From NCBI GenBank assembly GCA_032127875.1, contig JAQBHI010000019.1:1-38832 (forward strand): DNA of 38,832 nucleotides, read 5' to 3'. Below, in pieces: positions 24,633-32,817 of this stretch. How positions within the stretch are numbered: position 1 is the first letter of the stretch; each line of letters opens with the position of its first letter. The stretch is from CADEEV01 sp032127875 (GTDB taxonomy: Bacteria; Acidobacteriota; Vicinamibacteria; Fen-336). The notes beneath the pieces are model-generated. The model was given only the letters and a program-made list of their open reading frames with translations. It was not told the origin of the DNA and did not search any database. The position numbers and the translations under genes are program-made.

Positions 24633-27472
24633 TAGCGCGGGGTCAGCTCGAAGTTCCCTAGGTCGCCCTTGCCACCTACCTGCGTCGAGATCGTCCCCGT
24701 GAGTCGTGCCCCGTCCCACTGCGCCGCGTAATGCCGGCGTCGGCCACCGGCCTCGACGCCGAAGCGCACGCTGTTCTTCTGGGCCTCGACACCCCACAAC
24801 GGGAGGGTGACCGAGAGGCCGCCGTGGTAGGCAAAGCTGCCGCTGCGGCCCTTGAAGGTGACGGTGAGGTACTTCTTGGCGCCAGCGTCGATCTCGAAGC
24901 CGCTCCAGGTCCGCTCGAGGTTCAGCGGCGCTGCGCTCGCCGCGGACGCGCTGGTCGTCGCCCCCTCCGCGGGCGCAGGAACGGAGGCCGGCACACGCAG
25001 CGCGAGGCCGCGAATGCCGGCGAGCGTTGCGGGCCTCGCCGCTGCGAGAACGGAGCGCGGCACGCCGAATACGCCGGTCTTGCGCGCCGCCTCGAAAACG
25101 TCCCCGAGCACCCGGCCTTCGGCACCCAGCGCCGCGGCCCGCGCCGGCTTCTCGCCGCGCACGAGGAGCACGACCAGATCCCGCGCGATCGCTTCCCACC
25201 ATAGCGCGAGACGGGCCGGCGTAACGACCGTTCCCCGCCCACCTTGCCGCTCGTAGTAGGCCTGGGCATCCTCGAGGGTCACCTCGAGCAACGCCTCGTT
25301 GCCCCCGGCCAGGCCGAGCACGGGAGAATCCGCGAGGCCCCGAGCCACGATGTCGACCTCGCGCGAGGCCTTGAGCGGGCCGGCTGCCGCGTTCAGTCGC
25401 TTCGCCGCCTCTTCGGCGCGCACCGCCGCCGACTTCCCACCTGCCGCAGCGAGCACGAACGCGGGGCCGAGTGCGGTGCCCACTGCCGCGCGCTCGCTGG
25501 GGGAGGCGCCTTCGACCGGCTCCGCCGTGAAGCGGAAGTCGAGCGGGTCCGAAGGTGCTGCCACGCTGAGGCTCGACTGCCCCACGTTCTCGCTTCCCGG
25601 CACGCGGACCTCGACGAGCATCTCACCACCCGCGCCGAAGGGCACCACCACCTTCAGTTCGCCCTCGGAAGCCGCCGTCACGAGCGCCTTTGCGCCACCG
25701 ATCCGTACCTCGTCACGGCCCGCGTCCCCGGCAAAGCCGCGGCCGATGAGCGTCACGACATCGCCTGCGTTCGCGGCCTGCGGTTCGATGCCGCGGATCA
25801 GCGGCAGCCGCCCCAGCATGAACGGCGCCGGGTTCGAGGGATCGGCGCCGACCGACACGGTGACCGGGAAGCTGGTCCCGGGCGCCCCCTCGACGGCCGG
25901 CACGCGCACCCGGATCGAGGCCGCCGAGGTGGAGACTACCTCGCCGGACAACGTGCCGAACTTCACCTGTAGCGTGGTTCCCCAGCCCGCCCCGGCGAGC
26001 ACGATCTCGTCACCCGGCATGCCCACGTCAGGCGAGACACCGTGAAGGCGTGGCGCCTGGAATACGGCGAGCCGAAGCGGCTTCGACTCGCGGCTGCCCA
26101 CCCTGATCAGGACGCTCACGTCTGCGTCGCGGCCCGGAATCATGCTGACGCCAGGCACCTCGACCTCCAGGCTCGTCGACGAGGCTTCGATGACACGCCC
26201 CGGTTGGTCGCCGAACATCACGAGGTTCCTGTCCGGGCTTCCGGAGAAGTTCTTGCCCGTGAGCGTCACGGCATCGCCGATGCGGGCCCGCCGCGGCGCG
26301 ACGCCTTCCAGGCTCGGCACGCTCAGAAAGCGCATCGCGGCATAGCCACCGCCGAGCACGAGCACGGCGCCGAGGACGATGGGCGCGAAGCGCGCGATCG
26401 GCGCAGCAGCGCTCGACGTCGACCGGGAGGGCGCCGGCCGTGACAGCGCGCCGGTCATCGGCGCCGGACTCAAGGCTGGCGGCCTGGCAGCCGCCGCAGG
26501 CATCGCCCTGGCCGCGGCGGGCGGCGTGCGCTTCGCCGGCACGGGAGGCGCTGCGGGCAGAGCCTTGGGAGCCGCGTCCATCGGAGGCGCCGGGGCCGCA
26601 GCCGGCCTCGCGGCAGCTCGCACGGGTGGCGCTGCGGGCGAAGCCGGGGGGGCCGGCGGCGCCGGCGGAGCTGCTGGAGCTGCCAGCTTCGACGCAGGCG
26701 CAGCCACGGGCCCGGGCAGCTTGGCCGCCACGGTCGGCGGAACCGCGGGTTTCGGCGCAGGCACAGGCTCTGCTGAGGCCGCAGGCTCCTCGAAGAAGAA
26801 TTCCTCCATTGGTTCGGGCGCCGCGGAACTCGGCGGTGGCGGTGCCAGCGCCGGAGCGAGCGCGGGGCTCGCGGGATCCCCGAGGACGAAGGCATCCGCC
26901 GCGGGCGCGGCTGACGGCTGCGGCGCTGGTGGGGCCACGGGCGTCGGGGGTGGGCCGCCCGGCTCGTCGAACACCAGGAATTCTTCGACCGGCAGAGCCG
27001 CGACGGGGATCGGAGCCGGCTCTGGTACGGCTGGCGCAAGTGGCTCTTCCACGAAGAACCCCGCGTTGTCCTGCGCTGCGGTAGGCTCGCCGACGACCAT
27101 CTCCTCCGCGGCCATCGGGACCGGGCCTGGGAGCGCAGCCGCGACGAACCGGCACCGGATCATCAGGCTCTCGCCCTCGCCAGGCGTGCCCAGCCACAGC
27201 ACGTCGCCGTCGCGCAACTGGGCCTCGCCCGAGACGCGGTCGTCGTTCACGAAGATCCCGCGGGGGCTGCGCGTGTCGTAGACCTTGGCGCCGTCGAGAT
27301 CCAGCCACAGTCTCGCGTGGATCGGGCTCACGCCGCGAGCATCGAGAACGAAATTGCAGCCGGGGTCCGAACCGATCAGGATCTCGTCGACGGCCTGGTC
27401 GAGGCGGAAACGGGTCCCGCCAAGCGGCCCGCCCAGGACGGTGAGAGACGAGACTTTGTCTGCGTCGGACAT
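24632..27472 (-). CDS. FHA domain - Pro/Ala linker - transmembrane - TIG repeat protein
   Basis: The protein has 946 residues from ATG 27472. An FHA phosphothreonine-binding domain covers about residues 10-108 (GSDPGCN, SPIHARL, NDDRV). A Pro/Ala-rich linker (residues 112-358) holds four short acidic-aromatic repeats. One membrane segment spans 362-383 (FAPIVLGAVLVLGGGYAAM). Three IPT/TIG-like beta domains follow at about 386-470, 473-553 and 557-638 (for example SLEGVAPRRARIGDAVTLTG). A helical region and a beta-rich C-terminal domain end the protein. FHA would be cytoplasmic and the TIG part periplasmic. It is coupled to the MinD-like ATPase. I know no named family with this arrangement. 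Confidence 0.85.
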   Translation of the reverse strand: MSDADKVSSLTVLGGPLGGTRFRLDQAVDEILIGSDPGCNFVLDARGVSPIHARLWLDLDGAKVYDTRSPRGIFVNDDRVSGEAQLRDGDVLWLGTPGEGESLMIRCRFVAAALPGPVPMAAEEMVVGEPTAAQDNAGFFVEEPLAPAVPEPAPIPVAALPVEEFLVFDEPGGPPPTPVAPPAPQPSAAPAADAFVLGDPASPALAPALAPPPPSSAAPEPMEEFFFEEPAASAEPVPAPKPAVPPTVAAKLPGPVAAPASKLAAPAAPPAPPAPPASPAAPPVRAAARPAAAPAPPMDAAPKALPAAPPVPAKRTPPAAARAMPAAAARPPALSPAPMTGALSRPAPSRSTSSAAAPIARFAPIVLGAVLVLGGGYAAMRFLSVPSLEGVAPRRARIGDAVTLTGKNFSGSPDRNLVMFGDQPGRVIEASSTSLEVEVPGVSMIPGRDADVSVLIRVGSRESKPLRLAVFQAPRLHGVSPDVGMPGDEIVLAGAGWGTTLQVKFGTLSGEVVSTSAASIRVRVPAVEGAPGTSFPVTVSVGADPSNPAPFMLGRLPLIRGIEPQAANAGDVVTLIGRGFAGDAGRDEVRIGGAKALVTAASEGELKVVVPFGAGGEMLVEVRVPGSENVGQSSLSVAAPSDPLDFRFTAEPVEGASPSERAAVGTALGPAFVLAAAGGKSAAVRAEEAAKRLNAAAGPLKASREVDIVARGLADSPVLGLAGGNEALLEVTLEDAQAYYERQGGRGTVVTPARLALWWEAIARDLVVLLVRGEKPARAAALGAEGRVLGDVFEAARKTGVFGVPRSVLAAARPATLAGIRGLALRVPASVPAPAEGATTSASAASAAPLNLERTWSGFEIDAGAKKYLTVTFKGRSGSFAYHGGLSVTLPLWGVEAQKNSVRFGVEAGGRRRHYAAQWDGARLTGTISTQVGGKGDLGNFELTPR

Positions 27473-27539
27473 CGTGGGCTCCGGGCCCGCACTGCCGCGA
27501 GCCTTGGGTCTATCGATGAGGTAGCGGCGATCGGCTGCG

Positions 27540-27545
27540 ATTCTA
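27540..27545 (-). promoter_or_regulatory. -10-like TAGAAT upstream of the FHA/TIG gene
   Basis: On the minus strand the hexamer TAGAAT ends 67 bases before the ATG at 27472. The same hexamer stands before several other minus-strand starts (3584-3589, 30849-30854, 32851-32856). It is tentative, with no -35 assigned. Confidence 0.3.
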
Positions 27546-27586
27546 GGACCTCGCCCGAGGGTGGTCAAGGCGGGCCGAGGGTTTGC

Positions 27587-27592
27587 TATACT
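27587..27592 (+). promoter_or_regulatory. -10-like TATACT upstream of a small membrane protein gene
   Basis: TATACT lies 36 bases before the ATG at 27629, in the divergent gap between the FHA/TIG gene and the 76-residue gene. A purine-rich GAAGGGGA precedes the ATG as ribosome site. Confidence 0.35.
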
Positions 27593-27628
27593 CCTGCATC
27601 GTCCTGAGCGCGAAGGGGATCTGACTCG

Positions 27629-27859
27629 ATGCTGGCCACCTGGCTGCCCGTGCTCCAGTTCTTGTTCATCGTGGCGGTGCCCATCCTGGTGGTGGCAGGA
27701 GGGCTCGTCACGCTCTTCGCCATCGGCGCGCTCTTCGACGCCCTCGAGAATCCCGAAGCGTTGCAGCGGCGCATCGAGGCCGCCTTCCGGCGCCCGCCCA
27801 AGGCCCCCCGCCCGACCGGCAAGGACCACTACTACCGGCCGTTTTGGGCGGGCAGATAG
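27629..27859 (+). CDS. Small membrane protein (76 aa)
   Basis: The N-terminal half is a long hydrophobic stretch (TWLPVLQFLFIVAVPILVVA and GGLVTLFAIGALFDAL, about residues 4-39), enough for one or two membrane helices. A basic, proline-rich cytosolic tail ends in YYRPFWAGR. I do not recognise a family. The stop overlaps the TTG start of the APC transporter by 16 bases, implying coupled translation. It might be an accessory subunit of that transporter, but this is inference. Confidence 0.65.
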   Translation: MLATWLPVLQFLFIVAVPILVVAGGLVTLFAIGALFDALENPEALQRRIEAAFRRPPKAPRPTGKDHYYRPFWAGR

Positions 27860-29142
27860 CCTCACAAACGACGCCCGCGCGACCCGTCGGAAGGCTCGCG
27901 CTGCTGGCGCTCGCGGTCAACGGGATGGTCGGCGTCGGCATCTTCTTCGCCCCGGCCGAGATGTCGCGGCAGGCCCCGGGCTGGGGCAGCCTGATCGTGC
28001 TCGTAGTGACGGGCCTTTCTCTCCTGCCAGTGGCCGCGGCGTTCGCCAACACCGGCCGGCGCTTCGACGAGGACGGGGGGCCCGTCGTCTACGCGCGGGC
28101 CGCATTCGGCGACTTTCCTGCGTTCCTGGTCGGCTGGGTCGTCTACGTCAGCGCGATCGCTAGCACTACCGCCACGACTTCCGGCCTGACGGCCGCGGTG
28201 GCGCCGAGCTTCGGCCTTGGCGTGGGCTGGCCCACGCGCCTGTGCGCCGTGGCTCTGGTCAGCACGCTGGCGCTCGTCTGCGCGGCGGGCCTCGAACTGT
28301 CGGCCCGCGTCTGGACGACGCTGACGGTCTTGAAGCTGGTGCCGCTTCTGGCGCTCGCCGCAGCCTTCGCGCTCGCCGGCTTTCCGGTCACGACGGCTGC
28401 GAGCGCGGCCACCGAGCCGAGCCTGAGTTGGTTCCGCGCGGGCCTGCTCGCCACCTTCGCCTTCCAAGGCTTCGAGATCGCCCCGCTCATCGCCGGGCAG
28501 GTGCGGGCCTCGGCGCAAGCGATCCCGGTCGCGCTCTACGGCTCCCTGGCCCTGGTCTCGGCCTTCTACGTCGTCCTGCAGGCAGCCTGCGTCGCGTCGC
28601 TGCCGGGCCTCGCCTCGTCGACGGCCCCGCTGGCCGATGCGGCGGGCGTTCTCGGCGGGCCGGCGCTGCGCGGCTTGCTCGCCCTGGGCACCAGCGTCTC
28701 GGCCCTCGGCATCAGCTTCGGGATGCTGGCGATGACGCCCCGCTACCTCGCGGCGCTCGCCGCCGGCGGACGGGCGCTGCCATTTGGCTTCGAGCGCATG
28801 TCGGAGAAGGCGGTGCCGCTGCGGGCCTTGTTGCTGACCTGGCTGCTGGTCGGGGGGCTGCTGCTCGCCGGCGGTTCGCTCAGCGAGTTCTTCGCGCTCT
28901 CGGGCATGACGGTGCTGATGCAGTATGGCGTGACTGCGCTCGCGCTGGTATTCCTCGCCGGCCGGGGGCTGCACGGCTTCACCGCCCGCGATGCGTGGCC
29001 CGCGCTGCCCGCGCTGCTGGTGACGCTGGCGCTCGTCTCCGGAGCCGAGGCGCGTGAACTGAAGGTAGCCGCGGGCGCGATCGCGCTCGGGCTAGTGCTT
29101 CGCCATTTCGGGCGAGCGAGCGGGGGTCTCGTGCAGCGCTGA
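27844..29142 (+). CDS. APC-superfamily amino acid/polyamine transporter
   Basis: The protein has 432 residues with about 12 hydrophobic segments. The first helix VNGMVGVGIFFAPAEM is the unwound-helix motif of APC transporters (G-x-G-I-F). The pattern SLSWFRAGLLATFAFQGFEI also fits. It starts with TTG 27844 inside the small membrane-protein gene, since no ATG fits. It moves amino acids or polyamines across the inner membrane by ion coupling; the substrate is unknown. Its end and the end of kbl enclose a small hairpin (29145-29160). Confidence 0.88.
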   Translation: MGGQIASQTTPARPVGRLALLALAVNGMVGVGIFFAPAEMSRQAPGWGSLIVLVVTGLSLLPVAAAFANTGRRFDEDGGPVVYARAAFGDFPAFLVGWVVYVSAIASTTATTSGLTAAVAPSFGLGVGWPTRLCAVALVSTLALVCAAGLELSARVWTTLTVLKLVPLLALAAAFALAGFPVTTAASAATEPSLSWFRAGLLATFAFQGFEIAPLIAGQVRASAQAIPVALYGSLALVSAFYVVLQAACVASLPGLASSTAPLADAAGVLGGPALRGLLALGTSVSALGISFGMLAMTPRYLAALAAGGRALPFGFERMSEKAVPLRALLLTWLLVGGLLLAGGSLSEFFALSGMTVLMQYGVTALALVFLAGRGLHGFTARDAWPALPALLVTLALVSGAEARELKVAAGAIALGLVLRHFGRASGGLVQR

Positions 29143-29144
29143 CA

Positions 29145-29160
29145 GCTGAGGTGTCTCAGC
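29145..29160. terminator. Short hairpin between convergent genes
   Basis: GCTGAG and CTCAGC flank a GTGT loop, a perfect 6-bp stem in the 13-base gap between the APC and kbl stops, extending into the kbl stop codon. No run of T follows on either strand, so it may be only a weak or Rho-assisted terminator. Confidence 0.3.
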
Positions 29161-30364
29161 CGAGGACTCCCAGCGCCTTGCCCACCTTGGTAAAGGCGGC
29201 CACCGCGCGGTCCAGGTGCTCGGCCTGGTGGGCGGCCGAGATCTGCACGCGGATCCGCGACTCGCCCTTCGGCACGACCGGGAAGAAGAAGCCCTTGACG
29301 TAGACGCCCTCCTCCAGCAACGCGCGCGCGAAGCGCTGTGCGAGCGGCGCATCGTCTGGGGCAAAGCGCGTGAACATGATGGGGACGATCGGGTGGACGC
29401 CCGGCTTGATCTCGAAGCCCGCAGCGCCCATCCGCTCTCGGAACGACTTCGTGTTGGTCTCCAGCCGGTCGCGCAGCTGCGTGCTCCGCGAGACGAGTTC
29501 GAGGGCCCGCAGCGTCGCGCCCGCCACCACGGGCGGAAGGCTGTTCGAGAACAAATACGGCCGGCTACGCTGGCGCATCAGGTCGACGATGTCCTGGCTC
29601 GCGGCGATGCAGCCGCCCGACGCCCCGCCAAGGGCCTTCCCGAAGGTCGTCGTCAGGATGTCGATGCGTCCCTGTACGCCGCAGTGCTCGGGTGTGCCAC
29701 GGCCCGTCTTGCCCATGAAGCCGGTGGCATGCGAATCGTCGACCAGCACCAACGCCTTGTGCCGGTCCGCCAGCTCGCAGATGTCGGCGAGCGGCGCGAT
29801 CGTGCCGTCCATCGAGAAGACCCCATCGGTCACGATCAGCCGGAAGCGCGCGGAGGCCGCCTCGTGCAGCTGCGCGCCCAGGTCTTTCATGTCCGCATTC
29901 TCGTAGACGTGGCGCTTCGCCTTGCACAGCCGCACGCCGTCGATGATCGAAGCGTGGTTCAGCCGGTCCGTGAGGATCGCGTCGTCGGGGCCGAGCAGTG
30001 GCTCGAAAACGCCGCCGTTCGCATCGAAGCACGCGACGTACAGGATCGCGTCCTGCATTCCGAGGAAAGCAGCCACGCGCTTCTCCAGTTCGAGGTGCAG
30101 CGCCTGCGTGCCGCAGATGAAGCGCACGCTGGAAACGCCGTAGCCCCACTCCTGCAGCGTCGCCTGGGCGGCCGCGAGCAGCTCCGGGTTGCACGAGAGT
30201 CCGAGGTAGTTGTTGGCGCAGAAGTTGAGCACCGGCGTCGGGCGGCCCTCGACGCGGATCTCAGGACCCTGGGGGCCGAGGATCGGCCACTCTTCCTTCC
30301 ACAGCCCCTGCGCCTTGATCTGTGCCAGTTCGCCCGCGAGGAACTCGTGGTAGCGAAGATCCAT
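29156..30364 (-). CDS. kbl: 2-amino-3-ketobutyrate CoA ligase (glycine C-acetyltransferase)
   Basis: The protein has 402 residues. It splits 2-amino-3-oxobutyrate with CoA into glycine and acetyl-CoA, the second step of threonine catabolism. It belongs to the PLP alpha-oxoamine synthase family: FCANNYLGL near residue 48, DDSHATGFMG near 209, and the PLP-binding Lys243 in TTTFGKALGG. Length and N-terminus (FLAGELAQIKAQGLWKEEW) match Kbl rather than BioF or HemA. Threonine dehydrogenase is not adjacent. The ATG at 30364 has a GGGAGGG ribosome site. A TAGACT hexamer lies 18 bases above it. Confidence 0.95.
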   Translation of the reverse strand: MDLRYHEFLAGELAQIKAQGLWKEEWPILGPQGPEIRVEGRPTPVLNFCANNYLGLSCNPELLAAAQATLQEWGYGVSSVRFICGTQALHLELEKRVAAFLGMQDAILYVACFDANGGVFEPLLGPDDAILTDRLNHASIIDGVRLCKAKRHVYENADMKDLGAQLHEAASARFRLIVTDGVFSMDGTIAPLADICELADRHKALVLVDDSHATGFMGKTGRGTPEHCGVQGRIDILTTTFGKALGGASGGCIAASQDIVDLMRQRSRPYLFSNSLPPVVAGATLRALELVSRSTQLRDRLETNTKSFRERMGAAGFEIKPGVHPIVPIMFTRFAPDDAPLAQRFARALLEEGVYVKGFFFPVVPKGESRIRVQISAAHQAEHLDRAVAAFTKVGKALGVLG

Positions 30365-30385
30365 GCCGCCCTCCCGCCGGAGAGT

Positions 30386-30838
30386 CTAGAGGATTTCGCT
30401 GTCGCCGTACGCCACGAGATACGTGAAGCAGTCGCCTTCGGGCAGGATCTCGATCGAGTGCGTCGAGCCCGCAGGGCGGCGCGAGACCTCGCCGGGGCCG
30501 ACGCGGCCCGACTCGTCGCGATAAGCGCCTTGCAGCACCAGGGCGGCCTCGTCGCCGCCGTGCCGATGCGGGGGGAACTTCGCCCCCGGTGCGCCCCAGA
30601 CCAACCGAGCGCTGAAGCCCCGCTCGGGGTCGCTCTTCACGAGGGCGATGCGCAGGCCCGGATACGGCTCCTCCCAGGCGTACGCCGCGGTATCGATGGG
30701 CAAGGGCGGCGCCTGGGCCAGATCCAGCAACTCGGCTCGCAAGGGGGCCGGGAGCGGCGCCGGAGGCAGCGCGCAGGCAAGCGCCGCCAGCACGCTATCG
30801 TAGTCGGATTCCAGGGCGCGAGACCCGTCTTCGGCCAT
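30386..30838 (-). CDS. ChrR-like cupin protein
   Basis: The protein has 150 residues from ATG 30838. The C-terminal half is a cupin: metal ligands are in PPHRHGGDEAALVLQG and a second strand has PAGSTHS. The N-terminal helical part (DSVLAALACALPPAPLPAPL) resembles the end of an anti-sigma module. In ChrR the cupin binds metal and works beside a zinc-bound anti-sigma domain, but no HxxxCxxC motif is seen here. This may be a stand-alone sensor or an enzyme of unknown function. A TAGAAT box (30849-30854) is ten bases above the start. The ORF stops 21 bases before kbl. Confidence 0.75.
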   Translation of the reverse strand: MAEDGSRALESDYDSVLAALACALPPAPLPAPLRAELLDLAQAPPLPIDTAAYAWEEPYPGLRIALVKSDPERGFSARLVWGAPGAKFPPHRHGGDEAALVLQGAYRDESGRVGPGEVSRRPAGSTHSIEILPEGDCFTYLVAYGDSEIL

Positions 30839-30848
30839 CGTGGTTTCG

Positions 30849-30854
30849 ATTCTA
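30849..30854 (-). promoter_or_regulatory. -10-like TAGAAT before the cupin gene
   Basis: On the minus strand TAGAAT ends ten bases before the ATG at 30838. It is one of several identical hexamers in front of genes here. No -35 is assigned. Confidence 0.3.
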
Positions 30855-30955
30855 GCAGACGGACCCGAACCGATAGGCACCTTCTATTGGCGTTACGCGG
30901 CCAGTGCCCTGTTCGGATTGGGGCATCCGCGTGGCCTCGAGGCCGCGTAGGAATG

Positions 30956-30986
30956 CCTCGGCGCCCGCCCGCCAAAGCTGCCGAGG
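30956..30986 (-). terminator. Possible hairpin after the ferritin-like gene
   Basis: CCTCGGC (30956-30962) and GCCGAGG (30980-30986) form a seven-base stem with a 17-base loop, starting just after the stop of the ferritin-like gene at 30988. There is no T-run, so it is a weak candidate. Confidence 0.25.
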
Positions 30987-30987
30987 T

Positions 30988-31521
30988 TCAGTAGATCTTC
31001 AGGCCCAGCACGCGCTGCCAGACGGTCATGTGGCGGACTTCGTCGACCAGGATGAAAGCGGCCGAGAGCAGGTAGTCGCGGGTGCGAATCTGGCCGTTGA
31101 GCGCCAAGTAGGCCTGCTGCGCCGCGATCTCGATGTCGAGGCACGCGCGCAGCGCATCGTCGCCGCCGCGAAGTCGCCCGTGCGGGTAGCTCGCGAGCGC
31201 TTCCGGTGCGCGAGCGCCGCGCTCATCCACGATCGCGATCTGGGTATCGCGATGGCCCTTGTGATCGCCGACGAATTCGATGGCGTAAGACCTGAGCCCC
31301 GCCGGAAAAAGGCCCCGCGCCAGCGCCAGGTCGTAGAGGGCGATCGCCTCGTGCTCGATGGCGAGCGACGCGAACAGCACTGCGAAGTCGGTTTCCTCGC
31401 TCTTCGGTAGTGCCTCGAGCGTGCCGTCCAGCAGGCCAAGGACCACGGGCGCGACGCCTGCGCTCCTCGCGAGGCGCCACACGAAATCGCGACGCGGCAA
31501 GCGCACCGGCGTGTCAGCCAC
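30988..31521 (-). CDS. Tat-type ferritin-like domain protein (second of pair)
   Basis: The protein has 177 residues from GTG 31521. The N-terminus has a twin-arginine motif (LPRRDFVWRLARSAGVAPVV) before a hydrophobic stretch, suggesting Tat export. The four-helix ferritin-like pattern follows with Glu and His pairs: LFASLAIEHEAIALYDLAL, GDHKGHRD, CLDIEIAAQQAYLAL and LVDEVRHMTVW. These four segments supply the ligands of a di-iron or similar centre. The start overlaps the stop of the preceding ferritin-like gene by eight bases. The function in this family is not established. It would act in the periplasm. Confidence 0.78.
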   Translation of the reverse strand: MADTPVRLPRRDFVWRLARSAGVAPVVLGLLDGTLEALPKSEETDFAVLFASLAIEHEAIALYDLALARGLFPAGLRSYAIEFVGDHKGHRDTQIAIVDERGARAPEALASYPHGRLRGGDDALRACLDIEIAAQQAYLALNGQIRTRDYLLSAAFILVDEVRHMTVWQRVLGLKIY

Positions 31522-31993
31522 GCGCGTCCTCCCGCTCGATCCACAGGTCGATGACGGTCAGTTGGCGAGCCAGATCGACCATGTTCGCCATCAGATCGTG
31601 AACGGCGAGCGCGTCACCCAGTGCCGGAAAGCCTTCGGCGTGAGCGTAGACGAGGGCCTCTTGTGCCGCGCGCAGCCCGGCGAGCGATGCGTCCTCGGAC
31701 TCGGTCGCTGTGGCCACGGCCGCGGCCCCCAGGCCAAGTCGATTTCGATGCCGAGCGCGCAGGCGCCGATGGCGCTCGTGATCGGCGAGGGCGCTCGCTG
31801 TGAAAGCACGCGCGGCAGGCGCCGCGCGGCCGAGGCGCCGCAGCCGGGCTGCCGTATCGGCCTCCAGCCGGTCGATGGCCTCGAACAACTCGGCGGCCGA
31901 CGCGTAGTCGGTGGCTTCGACGCTGGATGGCCGGAGCGCCAGGGCCACCGGCGCGAAGAGCGCCGCCTTCAGCAGCGCCCGCCGCTGGCTCAC
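31514..31993 (-). CDS. Tat-type ferritin-like domain protein (first of pair)
   Basis: The protein has 159 residues from GTG 31993, which overlaps the stop of the beta-barrel gene (GTGA). The N-terminus SQRRALLKAALFAPVALAL has an arginine pair and hydrophobic core fitting a Tat signal. The core is helical and rich in His, Glu and Asp (LADHERHRRL, MANMVDLARQ), which fits a ferritin-like bundle with a degenerate metal site. It is a paralogue of the next gene in architecture, although pairwise identity looks low. It probably forms a heterocomplex with it. The long upstream frame is shadow. Confidence 0.68.
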   Translation of the reverse strand: MSQRRALLKAALFAPVALALRPSSVEATDYASAAELFEAIDRLEADTAARLRRLGRAAPAARAFTASALADHERHRRLRARHRNRLGLGAAAVATATESEDASLAGLRAAQEALVYAHAEGFPALGDALAVHDLMANMVDLARQLTVIDLWIEREDARG

Positions 31994-32817
31994 CAGTGGA
32001 ACCCGAGCGCGGCACTCACGGTGTGGAGCGAGTGCTTCGTTCCGTCGATGCCGGCGTAGCGATAGTCGGCGTTGAGCGAGAGCGTCTTCGAGAGCCGGAA
32101 CTCCAAGCCTGCGCCGCAGTGGAAGCCCCAGTCGATGTTGCCCTGGCCAGTGGGATAGCCGCGGGCGGCCAACTCGGGCGCTTGCGCGACCAGCCCGCCG
32201 ATCAGCGGGTCGTCGAACGGCGAGCTGCCGGCGAAGATCAGGCTCTCGTCGCGCAAGGGGTCTTGCCGCGTGATCACCACGATGAAGTCGAGCCCGGCAA
32301 CGAAGTAGGGACGAACCCGGGCAGCATCGAGCCTGGTGATCGTCCACTTGAGGCCGAAGGGCGAGATCTGCAGCACTCGCAACCGGCTCGTCACCTCGCG
32401 GATCACGGGGAAAGGCGCGCTCGGGGGCCCCGCAAGGGCCGCGACCGGATCCGCACCCGCAGCGAGGTTGGCGACGTAGGCGACCCTGTCGGTGATCGAG
32501 AAAGGGGCGCTGGTCGCCGAGCTCAGCGAGAGCAGGATCTGATAGGAGAGCTTGCCGCCCGGCGCCCGAGTCAGCGGCAGGTCGACGAAGCCTCCAGCCG
32601 CGCTGCCCCGGCCCACCTGGTACGGGTTCCACGAAGTGCCACCGAGGATGCCGACCTCGGAGCCGATCTTGCCAAGGTCGGGCAGGAGCTCGCGAACGCC
32701 GGCGCCCGCTTCCACCCGGTTGGACGAAGGCGGGGGCGTCGCCACGGGCGGTTCCTGGCCCGGGGCCGGAACCGCGATCAGCATGCAGGCAAGCGCCATC
32801 CAGCGGGTGAGATTCAT
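31990..32817 (-). CDS. Outer-membrane beta-barrel candidate
   Basis: The protein has 275 residues. The signal peptide spans about residues 1-20 (MNLTRWMALACMLIAVPAPG). The mature part has alternating amphipathic strands (FVDLPLTRAPGGKLSYQILL; GLKWTITRLDAARVRPYFVA; LEFRLSKTLSLNADYRYAGI) and ends in Phe-His-Trp, the usual terminal aromatic residue of barrels. Pairs such as NADYRYAGIDGTKHS resemble porin or OmpA-like turns. It is first in the minus-strand operon with the two ferritin-like genes. Its start is divergent from the ECF sigma gene. Ligand and function are unknown. Confidence 0.72.
   Translation of the reverse strand: MNLTRWMALACMLIAVPAPGQEPPVATPPPSSNRVEAGAGVRELLPDLGKIGSEVGILGGTSWNPYQVGRGSAAGGFVDLPLTRAPGGKLSYQILLSLSSATSAPFSITDRVAYVANLAAGADPVAALAGPPSAPFPVIREVTSRLRVLQISPFGLKWTITRLDAARVRPYFVAGLDFIVVITRQDPLRDESLIFAGSSPFDDPLIGGLVAQAPELAARGYPTGQGNIDWGFHCGAGLEFRLSKTLSLNADYRYAGIDGTKHSLHTVSAALGFHW

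Noticed and set aside
30933..30944. Perfect palindrome GGCCTCGAGGCC
   Set aside because: Expected now and then in G+C-rich DNA, and it lies in a gap between two same-strand genes without further evidence of function.
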